A stretch of 64,000 nt of DNA, taken from NCBI GenBank assembly GCA_044221805.1, contig JBGAOK010000003.1:1-64000 (forward strand), given 5' to 3'. Under the pieces are notes generated by a model, which saw nothing but the letters and a program-made list of their open reading frames with translations, did not search any database and had not been told where the DNA came from. This stretch comes from Meridianimarinicoccus sp044221805 (GTDB lineage: Bacteria; Pseudomonadota; Alphaproteobacteria; Rhodobacterales; Rhodobacteraceae). A program made the translations under genes and the position numbers. Positions 43,055 to 52,916 of the stretch are shown piece after piece. Each line of letters begins with the position of its first letter. The first letter of the stretch is position 1.

Positions 43055-43894
43055 ATGACCAGAGCCACCCCCATGACCCGCGCCACGGCCATCGCCGGCC
43101 TTGCCCTCGCGGCCGCTCTTGCCGCCGGCGCCGCCAGCGCCGCGAGCGTGCTGCGCCCGGACGAGGCGCAGTCGCAGGACACCTTCATCTATGCCTTCGG
43201 GGTGCCGGGCACCCTGGGCATCCCCGGTGTCCCCGCCGACCTGAACTTCGACACGCCGAACATCCCCGCCACCGCGCTGGCCCCCTTCGGCCAGTTCCTG
43301 GGCGTGGCGGAATCCGCGCCCTTCACCCTGCCGGGCGACCCGACGCCGCGGGTCCACACCACCCGCTCGCTGCTAAAGTTCGACCTTGCCAGCCTGGGCG
43401 TCGCGCCCGACAAGGTCGCCTCGGCCATCTTCAACCTGACCGGCATCGGCAACCTGCCGCCCTTCGCGCCGCCTTCGCTGGCCTTCCCGATCACCGTCGA
43501 TGTCCGCGCCGTCACCGGCACCTGGGACGAGCAGACCGTGACCTGGAACACCCGGCCCGGCACCGGCGCGCTGCTGGCCAGCGCCCAGATGACCGGCGGC
43601 ACCCAGACCCTGGCCTTCGACCTGACCGCGGCGGTGATGGGCTGGCTCAGCGATCCGTCCAGCAACTTCGGCATCGAGATCTCGCAGCGCGAGATCGTGC
43701 CGACCGACATCCCCAGCCCGTTCAACGGCGGCAACGTGATCGCCACCGGGCTGTTCGCCTCGTCTGCCAACCCGACCGAGGCGATCCGCCCGACGCTCAC
43801 GGTATCGGAAGTTCCGCTGCCGGCACCGGCCCTGCTGCTGGCGGGCGGCGGCGCGCTGCTGGCCGGGCTGCGCCGGCGTCGCCGCCGCGGCTGA
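43055..43894 (+). CDS. DNRLRE-domain protein with VPLPA-CTERM sorting signal
   Basis: 279-residue exported protein. Residues about 1-29 are a signal peptide ending AASA. The mature part (about 30-245) fits a DNRLRE carbohydrate-binding-like domain, with TTRSLLKFDLASLGV, VRAVTGTWDEQTVTWNTRPGTG and LAFDLTAAVMGWLSD. The C-terminus is a VPLPA-CTERM signal (EVPLPAPALLLAGGG then RRRRRRG), recognised by an exosortase and then anchored or released at the surface. Such proteins are often linked to exopolysaccharide or biofilm. No exosortase is encoded in this window, so it must be elsewhere. Confidence 0.82.
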   Translation: MTRATPMTRATAIAGLALAAALAAGAASAASVLRPDEAQSQDTFIYAFGVPGTLGIPGVPADLNFDTPNIPATALAPFGQFLGVAESAPFTLPGDPTPRVHTTRSLLKFDLASLGVAPDKVASAIFNLTGIGNLPPFAPPSLAFPITVDVRAVTGTWDEQTVTWNTRPGTGALLASAQMTGGTQTLAFDLTAAVMGWLSDPSSNFGIEISQREIVPTDIPSPFNGGNVIATGLFASSANPTEAIRPTLTVSEVPLPAPALLLAGGGALLAGLRRRRRRG

Positions 43895-43900
43895 ACCGGC

Positions 43901-43960
43901 CAGACCGGGCCAGACCGGGCCAGTCCGGGCCAGTCCGGGCCAGTCCGGGCCAGTCCGGGC
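43901..43960 (+). repeat. Six tandem 10-bp repeats CAGWCCGGGC
   Basis: Two copies of CAGACCGGGC (43901-43920) are followed by four of CAGTCCGGGC (43921-43960). The array lies just after the VPLPA-CTERM gene stop, in non-coding DNA. It could arise by replication slippage and vary in length between strains. No function is evident. Confidence 0.9.
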
Positions 43961-44065
43961 CTGAGCCCGGCCGTCGGCCGTACGGCCCCTGTCCGTGCCG
44001 GAGAAATCCCGGCCCGGCGGGGGCGGACGTGCTATCCTGACCCCGTCGGCAACGGGGAGGAGACG

Positions 44066-44398
44066 ATGGCGACCTATATCGTGACGGGAAACCTGCCGCA
44101 GAAGGCGCTGCAGGCCTATCTGGCCAAGCCCGAGGACCGCACCGGCCCGCTCGGCGCGCTGATCGAGCAGGCGGGCGGCAAGATGCGTGCCTTCTACTTC
44201 ACCACCGGCGCCCATGACTTCACGATGATCGTCGACGCCCCGGACCCCGAGGTGGTCGCCGCGGCGCTGGTGGTGATCGGCGCCTCGGGCATGGCCGGCA
44301 ACTTCGCCACGGTCCGGGCCTGGACCGGGCCCGAATTCAAGGCCGTGGTCGAGAAGGCCGGCACGCTGACCGGCGCCTACCGCGCCCCCGGGGCCTGA
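44066..44398 (+). CDS. GYD-domain protein
   Basis: 110-residue small protein of the GYD family, named for a G-Y-D motif (here TTGAHDFTMIVDAPD takes its place). It has the ferredoxin-like alpha-beta pattern MATYIVTGNL, GGKMRAFYFTTGAHDF, AAALVVIGASGMAGNFATVRAW. The fold resembles dimeric alpha-beta barrel enzymes, but members have no known reaction. The ATG follows GGGGAGGAGACG. It is followed by a GC hairpin and a convergent guaA. Confidence 0.8.
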   Translation: MATYIVTGNLPQKALQAYLAKPEDRTGPLGALIEQAGGKMRAFYFTTGAHDFTMIVDAPDPEVVAAALVVIGASGMAGNFATVRAWTGPEFKAVVEKAGTLTGAYRAPGA

Positions 44399-44411
44399 TA
44401 CCGGCCAAAGT

Positions 44412-44441
44412 CGCGCCCCTGGGACCTGAAACGGGGGCGCG
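44412..44441. terminator. Candidate hairpin after GYD gene
   Basis: CGCGCCCC at 44412-44419 and GGGGCGCG at 44434-44441 form an 8-bp perfect stem with a 14-nt loop, starting 14 bp after the GYD stop. There is no T-tract, so intrinsic termination is uncertain. Confidence 0.4.
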
Positions 44442-44458
44442 GCACGGCTGCGTACGCG

Positions 44459-44490
44459 CCGGGCCTTGGCCGGGCCTTGGCCGGGCCTTG
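44459..44490 (+). repeat. Three tandem 11-bp repeats CCGGGCCTTGG
   Basis: CCGGGCCTTGG occurs at 44459-44469 and 44470-44480, with a third copy missing the last base at 44481-44490. It is non-coding and lies between the GYD gene and guaA. Confidence 0.85.
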
Positions 44491-44741
44491 AATGACAGGC
44501 GGCGTGCGGGCCGTGTAGGGTCACCGCCTTGTCCAGCCGGGTCAGCAGCGCCCGCACTGCCGCCCCCGCAGCAAGCCTGACGCATGGCACCGCTATGGCA
44601 CGACTGGTGGACCTCTACGTCCTTGTATATCCCGTGGCGGTCGGGAGAGATGTACGCAGGCGCCGTGTCCAACCACATGCGCACGCGCCACCAACATCCT
44701 ATCGGCACAAGCCAGCATCCCCGCCCGCGGAAGGGCAAAGA

Positions 44742-46304
<1,563 letters not shown>

Positions 46305-46400
46305 GGCCGGTGCCTAGGGCCAAGCCGGGAAACGTTCAAGCGGGAACGCGCATGCGGGGTCTCTTCCGCAACCTTGTCAGGACCCTGGCGGCCGGACCGG

Positions 46401-46730
46401 TCAGCCAGCCAGCGGAACCGGCGCTGCGGTCTTCGCCAGTAGGTCGCGCCGCCGGGCGGCAAGAAGGCCGGCCTCGTGCATCAGCGCGGTCAGCACGGTG
46501 ACGTGGCGGGTCGGGCTGTAGGCGGCGTCGCGATCCAGCCGGGCCTGCTCCAGATCGGCCTCGATCGCCATCAGGCGCAGCGCGGACTCGGCCGGTCCCG
46601 GCAGCACGGCGAGGCCGGTCAGCCGGCGCAAGTGCTGCGCACGGTTGTAGCCCGACAAGGCCAGGCGAGCAGCCTGAACCAGCAGGCCCGGACGGTTCAA
46701 GGCTTCGAGAAGGGTGAGCGGATCGGTCAT
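46401..46730 (-). CDS. DUF6477-like small protein
   Basis: 109-residue helical protein conserved in Rhodobacterales. It starts MTDPLTLLEALNRPGLLVQAARLALSGYNR and continues with LRRLTGLA, ALRLMAIEADLEQARLDRDAAYSPTRHVTVLTALMHEA. It has no signal or membrane segment. The start at 46730 follows GGGAG. The function is unknown. It is divergent from the DUF6456 helix-turn-helix gene and shares an AT-rich promoter region with it, an arrangement that suggests regulation by that protein. Confidence 0.75.
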   Translation of the reverse strand: MTDPLTLLEALNRPGLLVQAARLALSGYNRAQHLRRLTGLAVLPGPAESALRLMAIEADLEQARLDRDAAYSPTRHVTVLTALMHEAGLLAARRRDLLAKTAAPVPLAG

Positions 46731-46833
46731 TTCGGTGCTCCCGTGGCAGGTACCGGTCCGAAATTGCCCCCTGTCTGCGCGGTGTTGCACAGGTCCGAAG
46801 ACCTGCGGACGCCGCCCTCACCAAGATTTAGCC

Positions 46834-46839
46834 ATTATA
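46834..46839 (-). promoter_or_regulatory. Candidate -10 box for the DUF6477 gene
   Basis: On the minus strand the sequence reads TATAAT, a perfect -10 hexamer in an AT-rich patch. It would give a leader of about 100 nt. No clear -35 box is seen 17 bp upstream. Confidence 0.35.
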
Positions 46840-46856
46840 AACAATGCTTAATGATA

Positions 46857-46880
46857 TTCAGGGATTTTAATAAACCTGAA
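46857..46880. promoter_or_regulatory. Inverted repeat TTCAGG-N12-CCTGAA in an AT-rich divergent promoter
   Basis: TTCAGG at 46857-46862 and CCTGAA at 46875-46880 are exact reverse complements separated by a 12-nt AT-rich spacer. It lies between the divergent DUF6477 and DUF6456 genes, in the most AT-rich stretch of the whole window. It is a candidate operator for the helix-turn-helix protein encoded to the right. Confidence 0.45.
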
Positions 46881-46954
46881 ACAAACCCTGCGACACGTTA
46901 AGGTTGAGGTCCGATGGCGAACGCGCCCGCGGGCCGTTAGCGAGGAGACGGAGA

Positions 46955-48100
46955 GTGACGAGACCGGCAACGATCTCATCTGGGTCTGTCCAGGAGACCA
47001 GCCACTTCGACTGGATCCCCGAAGCGGCGGTCCACTATGTCATCCACACCGGACAAGGCCGGTCCCTGCGCGACATCGCCCGGGAAACCGGCTGCCATGC
47101 CTCGACCGTGCTGCGTCGGGTGCGTCGCTGCGAAAGCCGCCGTGACGACCCGCTGGTCGACGGCGCCTTCGACCGGCTGAGTGCCAGCCAGAACCCGGAA
47201 TCCCCCTGCTTTGACGAGACCGAGGAGAGCAGAAGCATGACCGCAACGATGCAGGCCCAGTTCGGCAACGCGCAGCCCGCCGACCGGAGCGCGGCGGTGA
47301 TCCGGGCGTTGCGGCGGCTGGCCGAGACCGGGGCGATCCTTGCCGTGGCCAAGGACCTCGACAAGGCGGTGGTGGTCCGCGAACTGCCGGGCGGCAAGAG
47401 CACCCAGACCACGGTGATCGACCGCGAGCTTGCCGAGCTGATGGCACTGAACGAATGGATTGCCGGCACAGTGTCGGGCCGGGTGGCGCGCTACACCATC
47501 ACCGGACTTGGTCGCTCGGCGCTGAAGCGGATGCTGGCCGAGACCGGCGCCGACGAGGACGGCTGCAGCGGCATGGCCGAGGCGGCGCAGCCTTTCGCCG
47601 CCCAGCACCGGGAATGGGCCGAGCGCGCCGATCCGGCCGCTGCCGGCCGCCGGATCAAGTACAATCTGGCCGAAAGTCCGCTGACGGCGCTGGCGCGGCG
47701 CCGGGACAAGGCCGGCGAGCCCTTCCTGGCAGACGATCTGGTCGCCGCCGGCGAACGCCTGCGCGAGGATTTCGAGCTGGCACAGATGGGGCCGCGGGTC
47801 ACCCAGAACTGGGACAGCTTCCTGACCGGGCCGCGTCAGGACGGGGTACGGCCCCAGGGCGGCCGGTCGGATTCAGCCCAGGCCGCGCGCGAGCGGGTGC
47901 AGGCGGCGCTGGCCGACCTCGGGCCCGGTCTTGGCGACGTGGTGCTGCGCTGCTGCTGCTTCCTGGAAGGGATCGAGACCACCGAACGGTTGATGGGCTG
48001 GTCGGCCCGGTCCGGCAAGGTGGTGCTGCGAATCGCGCTCCAGCGGCTCAAGCGCCATTACGAGGAACGCCACGGCAAGTACGCGCCGCTGATCGGCTGA
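46955..48100 (+). CDS. DUF6456-domain protein with N-terminal helix-turn-helix
   Basis: 381-residue protein. Near residues 20-70 is a helix-turn-helix of the homeodomain-like type (YVIHTGQGRSLRDIARETGC, then HASTVLRRVRRCESRRDDP). The middle (about 125-180) resembles a second winged-helix-like region with ARYTITGLGRSALKRML. The C-terminal DUF6456 region (about 225-375) includes ESPLTALARRRDKAGEPFLADDL and VVLRIALQRLKRHYEERHG. The start is a GTG at 46955 after GGAG. It is probably a DNA-binding regulator of Rhodobacterales with unknown targets, possibly its divergent neighbour. Confidence 0.78.
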   Translation: MTRPATISSGSVQETSHFDWIPEAAVHYVIHTGQGRSLRDIARETGCHASTVLRRVRRCESRRDDPLVDGAFDRLSASQNPESPCFDETEESRSMTATMQAQFGNAQPADRSAAVIRALRRLAETGAILAVAKDLDKAVVVRELPGGKSTQTTVIDRELAELMALNEWIAGTVSGRVARYTITGLGRSALKRMLAETGADEDGCSGMAEAAQPFAAQHREWAERADPAAAGRRIKYNLAESPLTALARRRDKAGEPFLADDLVAAGERLREDFELAQMGPRVTQNWDSFLTGPRQDGVRPQGGRSDSAQAARERVQAALADLGPGLGDVVLRCCCFLEGIETTERLMGWSARSGKVVLRIALQRLKRHYEERHGKYAPLIG

Positions 48101-48138
48101 GACCGGGCGACGCGCGGGTCCGGCATCCGGCCCGGGGA

Positions 48139-48585
48139 TCAGGGGCGGGCGGACCGGCTGTTCTGCGCGCCCTTCACGGTGATGCTGCGGATGCCTTCAA
48201 GCTCGATGCTGTTGGCATAGGCGCCGGTTTCGATCTTGCGGCTCTGGGTGGTGCCGACGGCGGCGGCGCCCAGTGGCGGGCGTGCCCGGAAGTCGTAGAC
48301 CATCGTTCCGGCCGGGGTCTTGTCGTCCGTCACGTTCACCAGCCCCGCATCCCACCATCCCTGTGTCGGGGGCAGGCCCTGGGCCCGGATGATGACCCCG
48401 CCGGGCGAGGGCTCGACTTCCAGCGCGGTGACTTGCTGGACCAGCAACCGGTCGTCCACCACCGAAGGCGGGTAGCCGCCTTCGGGTTCCAGCGTGCCCG
48501 GGCGGAACTTGGGTCCGCATGCCCCAAGGGCCGCCAGGACAGCAAGGGCGGTGAAAGCGGCGGGCAGGGGCGGCAAGCGTTTCAT
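48139..48585 (-). CDS. Hypothetical lipoprotein
   Basis: 148-residue protein with a type II signal peptide; the lipobox LGAC gives Cys23 as the lipidated residue. The mature part is beta-rich (DDRLLVQQVTALEVEPSPGGVIIRAQGLP, QGWWDAGLVNV, GTMVYDFRARPP). I do not recognise a named family. It is convergent with the DUF6456 gene (38 bp between stops) and divergent from sufE. Confidence 0.65.
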   Translation of the reverse strand: MKRLPPLPAAFTALAVLAALGACGPKFRPGTLEPEGGYPPSVVDDRLLVQQVTALEVEPSPGGVIIRAQGLPPTQGWWDAGLVNVTDDKTPAGTMVYDFRARPPLGAAAVGTTQSRKIETGAYANSIELEGIRSITVKGAQNSRSARP

Positions 48586-48687
48586 GGGGTTCTGCTAGCC
48601 CAATCCGGCGGGGTTGGGAAGTCGTTCCGGGTCTGGACGCAGGCGCCGCGTGCGCTTAGGTCGGTAAGGCGAAAAGGAGCCCCGGCC

Positions 48688-49119
48688 ATGGCCACCGAAG
48701 CCTTCGAAGACATTGCAGACACGTTCGAGTTCCTCGACGACTGGGAGGATCGCTATCGCCATGTGATCGAGCTTGGCAAGGCGATGCCCGCGCTGGACGG
48801 CGCGTTCCGGGTGCCCGCGACAAAGGTCGACGGCTGCGCGAGCCAGGTCTGGATCCGTCCGGTAGTGGACGGCAGCGGCCCCGAGGCCCGTTTCGACTTC
48901 CAGGGCGAAAGCGACGCCATGATCGTGCGGGGCCTGATCGCCGTGCTGCACGCGCTCTATTCCGGCCTGCCGGTGCGCGAGGTGGTGGCGGTGGACGCGG
49001 CGGCCGAACTGGCGCGGCTGGGCCTGAACGATCACCTCTCTGCACAGCGGTCGAACGGACTGCGCGCGATGGTGGAACGGATCCGGCGGATTGCGCGCGA
49101 GACCGCGGCGGCGGCGTAA
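48688..49119 (+). CDS. sufE: Cysteine desulfuration protein SufE
   Basis: 143-residue SufE-family sulfur acceptor. The active Cys50 is in the KVDGCASQVW loop, the place of the persulfide-carrying Cys in SufE, which takes sulfur from SufS for Fe-S cluster assembly. The start segment FEDIADTFEFLDDWEDRYRH and the late LIAVLHALYSGLP are family-typical. No suf genes adjoin it, as is often the case for stand-alone sufE in alphaproteobacteria. Confidence 0.9.
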   Translation: MATEAFEDIADTFEFLDDWEDRYRHVIELGKAMPALDGAFRVPATKVDGCASQVWIRPVVDGSGPEARFDFQGESDAMIVRGLIAVLHALYSGLPVREVVAVDAAAELARLGLNDHLSAQRSNGLRAMVERIRRIARETAAAA

Positions 49120-49128
49120 CGCCGCCGA

Positions 49129-49281
49129 TCAGCGCCGTCGCACCATCCAGGCTGCCAGCAGCATCACAGGCAGCATCAGCGCGAGGGCCGTGGCGCCGCC
49201 AAAGGCGGCAAGGGCGGCAATGCTGAGCGCAGCGGCCGCGATCACGACGGCAAGCAGGGCAAGATAGGTTGTCTGGGGCAT
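49129..49281 (-). CDS. 50-residue membrane microprotein
   Basis: A 50-codon frame starts at the ATG at 49281, 7 nt after an excellent GGAGG ribosome-binding site. It encodes two hydrophobic helices (MPQTTYLALLAVVIAAAALS, then ATALALMLPVMLLAAW) ending VRRR, giving an inner-membrane protein with a positive C-terminus. It is convergent with sufE, with 9 bp between the stops. The function is unknown. Small membrane proteins of this kind occur in Rhodobacterales, but I cannot name the family. Confidence 0.6.
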   Translation of the reverse strand: MPQTTYLALLAVVIAAAALSIAALAAFGGATALALMLPVMLLAAWMVRRR

Positions 49282-49337
49282 CCGAACCTCCGGATCCTTG
49301 ATATGGGAACGCCGGCAGGGTCAGGAAAGGCCCCGGC

Positions 49338-51242
49338 CTAGCCCAGAAGCCCCAGCACCGTTCCCGCCAGCGCCGGGGCCAGCAGGGTCAGGACCTGGCG
49401 CAGCTTACCGGCGAGCGAATCGTCCAGGATCGAATGGAACGCCGCGCCGTAGATCCAGGCGTTGCAGATGATCCGGAATTTCGCCTGGTCGGCGCCGATC
49501 CAGCGGGCCAGTCGTGCATCGGCGACGATGTCCGCCTCGGTCTTCGTCGGGGACTTGATGTCGTCGGTCATATTGAGCGTCAGGCGTCCCCTGGCCGGAT
49601 CGTAGGTGACGCCGTCGGCCAACGCCATGGCAAGACGTTCGGCCACGCCGGGTCTTGGATCGGCCGGCGCGTCTTCGGCCGCAACATGCGGCGCGATGCG
49701 CAGCATCGGCCAGATATAGGCCGTCGACAGCGCGGCCGATAATCCCAGCCCAAGCAGCAGCACTGTCGCGTCAAGGCTGCGACCGAAGGCTTCGCGGAGC
49801 TTCAGGGGCGCGGGGGCGCCGTCCGCCAGGGTCAGCCCCGATTCGAGAACATCAAATCCCAGGCTCATGACCACCAGCGTCACCACCATCAGGACGGCCA
49901 GCGTCACGGTCAGGGCGCGAATCAGCGCTTGGATGTCCCGTGGTCCCAGCGACAGGCGGACCGGTGCGCCGGTCGCGGTCGCGCTGCCCGCAAGCTCGGT
50001 CCTGACCAGGAAACGCATGTCGGTCCAGACCTTATCTGGCTTCCTGGCCTCGGGCTGGTTGCGGGTCAGGATGTCGTACCTTGCCGCAAAGGCTTCCGCG
50101 GCATCCGCATCTGGATAGTTGCGGGCGAAGGTCAGGGTGCCGAAAAGGGTGACCGCGGTAGCGGCCACGATGACCCCGGCCAGGGCGGCGGCGGTGACCA
50201 GAATCACCGGCGCCGAAAGCCCCTGCGCGGTCAGGACATCCGGAAGCGCCGGCTGGCCGGGCAGGCGAAGGCTGTCAAGCAGTTCGGCGGCGATCGTCCC
50301 ACCCAACACCAGCGCCAGAGCCGCCAGCGGCGCCAATGCCTGTTCCCGCAAGATCCGCATGCCACGGTCGAGAACGGCCAGCATGCCAAGGCCGGCCAGA
50401 GCCGCGAGCCCTGCCGCCACCGCTGCTGGCTCGACCTGCACCACGGTGGCAAGCCAGGTGGCCCCGGCGTGCACCCAACCGGCGCCGGTGAGCCTGTCGA
50501 CCATTCCCGCAATTGCCAGAACCGTTCCGGCCAGCACCCAGCCGCCGGCCGCATCTTGCCGGAACAGACCGATCCCCCCGCGCACGGCGTCAAGCATCAA
50601 GGCCACAGCGACGAGACCGAGTCCGATCCGCAGGCACAGGCCGAGAACCGGGTTGGCAGCGGTCTGCCCTGCCCAGCTGGCGGCCCCGAAGACAAGGACG
50701 AAGAAGACCGCAACCAGCAGGCCAAAGGACAGGCGAAACCGGACTTGGCGTTCCGACGGAAGGTCGGGCGGCTTCGGAAACTGGGTGTTCTCCAGAATGA
50801 TGTCCCAATGCTGTCGGACGATCCTCACCTGTGCGAACAGGATGGAAACGGCGAGCACGACAAGGACAGTCAGGGCAGCGAGGAACCGCACGCGCAGCGG
50901 ATAGACATCCTGAGCCGCCAGTCCTGGGGCAATCTTCGCCGAGGTCCTTGCGGCATCCGCGGTCTCCTGCTGCCGGAAGAGGTCAAACGAGAAGACCGGC
51001 GCCGTTCCGGTTTCGGTCCGGATCCGCTCGGCAAGATCGGCCAGGTCCTTGCCAGCCGGTGCAGCGGCGTGCAGGACTGCAGGCGCGGGAAACAGCCAAG
51101 TGCTGACCGGCAGGACTGCCAGTGGCAGGATCGCGATGCCCAGAATGGACAGAAGGTGCAGGAACATGCGCCCGTCGTGCTGCCGTTCCGGCGGAATGAT
51201 CAGGACACGGACAGCGTCGATCGTCTCACGGTCGATTTCCAT
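49338..51242 (-). CDS. Large polytopic membrane protein, unknown function
   Basis: 634-residue protein with many hydrophobic helices. From the N-terminus there is one near 35-55, a periplasmic region about 60-120, then helices near 125-145 and 175-200 and six or more further on (about 200-500). The C-terminal 120 residues are soluble (RLTLNMTDDIKSPTKTEADIV, LARWIGADQAKFRIICNAWIY) before one final helix. No known domain is recognised. The start at 51242 follows GGAGAG at good spacing. It lies upstream of the 50-residue protein gene and may share its transcript. Confidence 0.6.
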   Translation of the reverse strand: MEIDRETIDAVRVLIIPPERQHDGRMFLHLLSILGIAILPLAVLPVSTWLFPAPAVLHAAAPAGKDLADLAERIRTETGTAPVFSFDLFRQQETADAARTSAKIAPGLAAQDVYPLRVRFLAALTVLVVLAVSILFAQVRIVRQHWDIILENTQFPKPPDLPSERQVRFRLSFGLLVAVFFVLVFGAASWAGQTAANPVLGLCLRIGLGLVAVALMLDAVRGGIGLFRQDAAGGWVLAGTVLAIAGMVDRLTGAGWVHAGATWLATVVQVEPAAVAAGLAALAGLGMLAVLDRGMRILREQALAPLAALALVLGGTIAAELLDSLRLPGQPALPDVLTAQGLSAPVILVTAAALAGVIVAATAVTLFGTLTFARNYPDADAAEAFAARYDILTRNQPEARKPDKVWTDMRFLVRTELAGSATATGAPVRLSLGPRDIQALIRALTVTLAVLMVVTLVVMSLGFDVLESGLTLADGAPAPLKLREAFGRSLDATVLLLGLGLSAALSTAYIWPMLRIAPHVAAEDAPADPRPGVAERLAMALADGVTYDPARGRLTLNMTDDIKSPTKTEADIVADARLARWIGADQAKFRIICNAWIYGAAFHSILDDSLAGKLRQVLTLLAPALAGTVLGLLG

Positions 51243-51879
51243 GGCAATACTCTCCGCCCCGCGGCCCTTTCTCCAGTGGTAAGCTCCCGGTTTTATTGCG
51301 GCAAGGCGTTCAGTGCATCCTGACTGCGGCCAGCCGGAAGCCAGGTGAGCCGGACACACCGGGTCGTCGAACCATTTCAGTCCGCAACGCCGGCTGCGAA
51401 TCCGGGGCAGTCGCCTTCGACTACCTCCTGCCGGCGCGGTTCCGGCTGCTGATGGCACGGGAAACGGTGATCCGCGCGACTTGGCGCCGGCGTGGTGCCC
51501 AGACGCTGCGGCAGGCACCCTCGGGCAGCCGGCCGCTGCGGAAAACGTTGTCGGGGTCCTCGCACGAAGGGACGCCGGCCTGGCGCCGGACCGAACCCGT
51601 GGCCGAGGATGACGCTACGTGATCTGGTCCCCGGTGATGGCCCCATGATGGTGGTGGTGGAGGCGCGGCGGGCGGGTGTCAGCCCCCCTGACAAAGCAAG
51701 AGGCCGGTCGAGCGACCAGATGCTTGCCATCTGTCAAGGCGGCTGGCGGCTTGCCAGAGGGGCGGGGCCTGGCGCATGCTCGAGCCCATACCGGCGCCCG
51801 GCGCCGGCGGGGTCTTGACGGCGCGCATCCGCGTGGCGGACCCCGGGGCAGGACAGAACCCGAGCGGAGGACCCCGTCC
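51243..51879. other. Intergenic region before deoC
   Basis: This 637-bp gap separates the divergent membrane-protein gene and deoC and should contain both promoters. The open frames in it lack family resemblance and convincing starts. No RNA gene or long repeat was recognised. Confidence 0.4.
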
Positions 51880-52908
51880 ATGAGCGTCGAGACGCGACCC
51901 GAGTCCGGGCTGGCGGAAGCGGCCCATCCGGTGCCGGTGCGCGCGGCCGCGCCGGATCATCCGGTGCGCAACCCCGGGATGCTGCTGGCGCCCGAGATGT
52001 TCCTGGACCACGCCGTGAACCGCAGCGCCGCCGAACGCCGGGCCGCCAGCCTGACCGCCCGGCGCAGCGTCAAGAAGGCGTACCAGGCGGCCTGGCTTCT
52101 GAATGCGATCCGCTGCATCGACCTGACCACGCTGGCTGGCGACGACACCGAGGGCCGGGTGCGCCGGCTTTGCGCCAAGGCGCGCCAGCCGGTGGCGCCG
52201 GCGATCCTCGCGGGGCTCGGACTCGAGGGTCTGCGCCTGACCACCGGGGCGGTCTGCGTCTATCCGACCATGGTCGGCCATGCGGTGCGCGCGCTGGAAG
52301 GCTCGGGCGTGCCGGTTGCCTCGGTCGCCACCGGGTTCCCGGCCGGGCTGATGCCGCTGGACCTGCGGCTGGCCGAGATCCGGTATGCGGTGGCCGAGGG
52401 CGCCGACGAGATCGACATCGTCATCACCCGCGAACACGTCCTGAAACAGGACTGGGCCGCGCTTTACGACGAGATCGCGGCGATGCGGGCGGCCTGCGGC
52501 CCGGCGCATCTGAAGGCGATCCTCGCCACCGGCGACCTGAAGACCTTACGGAACGTCTATGCGGCCTCGATGGTGGCGATGCAGGCGGGGGCGGACTTCA
52601 TCAAGACCTCGACCGGGAAGGAGGCGGTGAACGCCACGCTGCCGGTCTCGCTGGTGATGGTCCGCGCGCTCAGGGACTATGGCGACGCCACCGGCTTCCG
52701 GATCGGCTTCAAGCCGGCGGGCGGCATGAAGTCGGCCAAGGACGCGATCGCCTGGCAGATCCTGATGAAGGAGGAGATGGGCCGCGACTGGCTCCGGCCG
52801 GAGCTGTTCCGGCTTGGCGCCTCGTCGATGCTGGGGGACATCGACCGGCAGCTGGAACACCACGTCACCGGGCGCTATGCCGCCTCGCACCGCCATGCCA
52901 TGGCCTGA
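51880..52908 (+). CDS. deoC: Deoxyribose-phosphate aldolase
   Basis: 342-residue TIM-barrel aldolase splitting 2-deoxyribose 5-phosphate to glyceraldehyde 3-phosphate and acetaldehyde. The Schiff-base Lys is Lys242 in GADFIKTSTGK, and the second active-site Lys is Lys278 in GFKPAGG. IDIVITREHV holds the acid-base Asp. It is longer than E. coli DeoC because of an N-terminal extension of about 70 residues, as in eukaryote-like and alphaproteobacterial enzymes. The start at 51880 follows GCGGAGGACC. The next gene, an aldehyde dehydrogenase 8 bp downstream, would oxidise the acetaldehyde product. Confidence 0.93.
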   Translation: MSVETRPESGLAEAAHPVPVRAAAPDHPVRNPGMLLAPEMFLDHAVNRSAAERRAASLTARRSVKKAYQAAWLLNAIRCIDLTTLAGDDTEGRVRRLCAKARQPVAPAILAGLGLEGLRLTTGAVCVYPTMVGHAVRALEGSGVPVASVATGFPAGLMPLDLRLAEIRYAVAEGADEIDIVITREHVLKQDWAALYDEIAAMRAACGPAHLKAILATGDLKTLRNVYAASMVAMQAGADFIKTSTGKEAVNATLPVSLVMVRALRDYGDATGFRIGFKPAGGMKSAKDAIAWQILMKEEMGRDWLRPELFRLGASSMLGDIDRQLEHHVTGRYAASHRHAMA

Positions 52909-52916
52909 GGGTTCAC

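Larger units (their letters stand above)
44399..44741. other. Intergenic region between GYD gene and guaA
   Basis: This 343-bp convergent gap starts with a hairpin (44412-44441) and then three tandem 11-bp repeats (44459-44490). Beyond that, to 44741, I see no supported gene, RNA or promoter. Confidence 0.4.

Noticed and set aside
44561..44741. Possible tRNA-like or small-RNA segment downstream of guaA
   Set aside because: No cloverleaf, anticodon stem or terminal CCA-type structure could be drawn.
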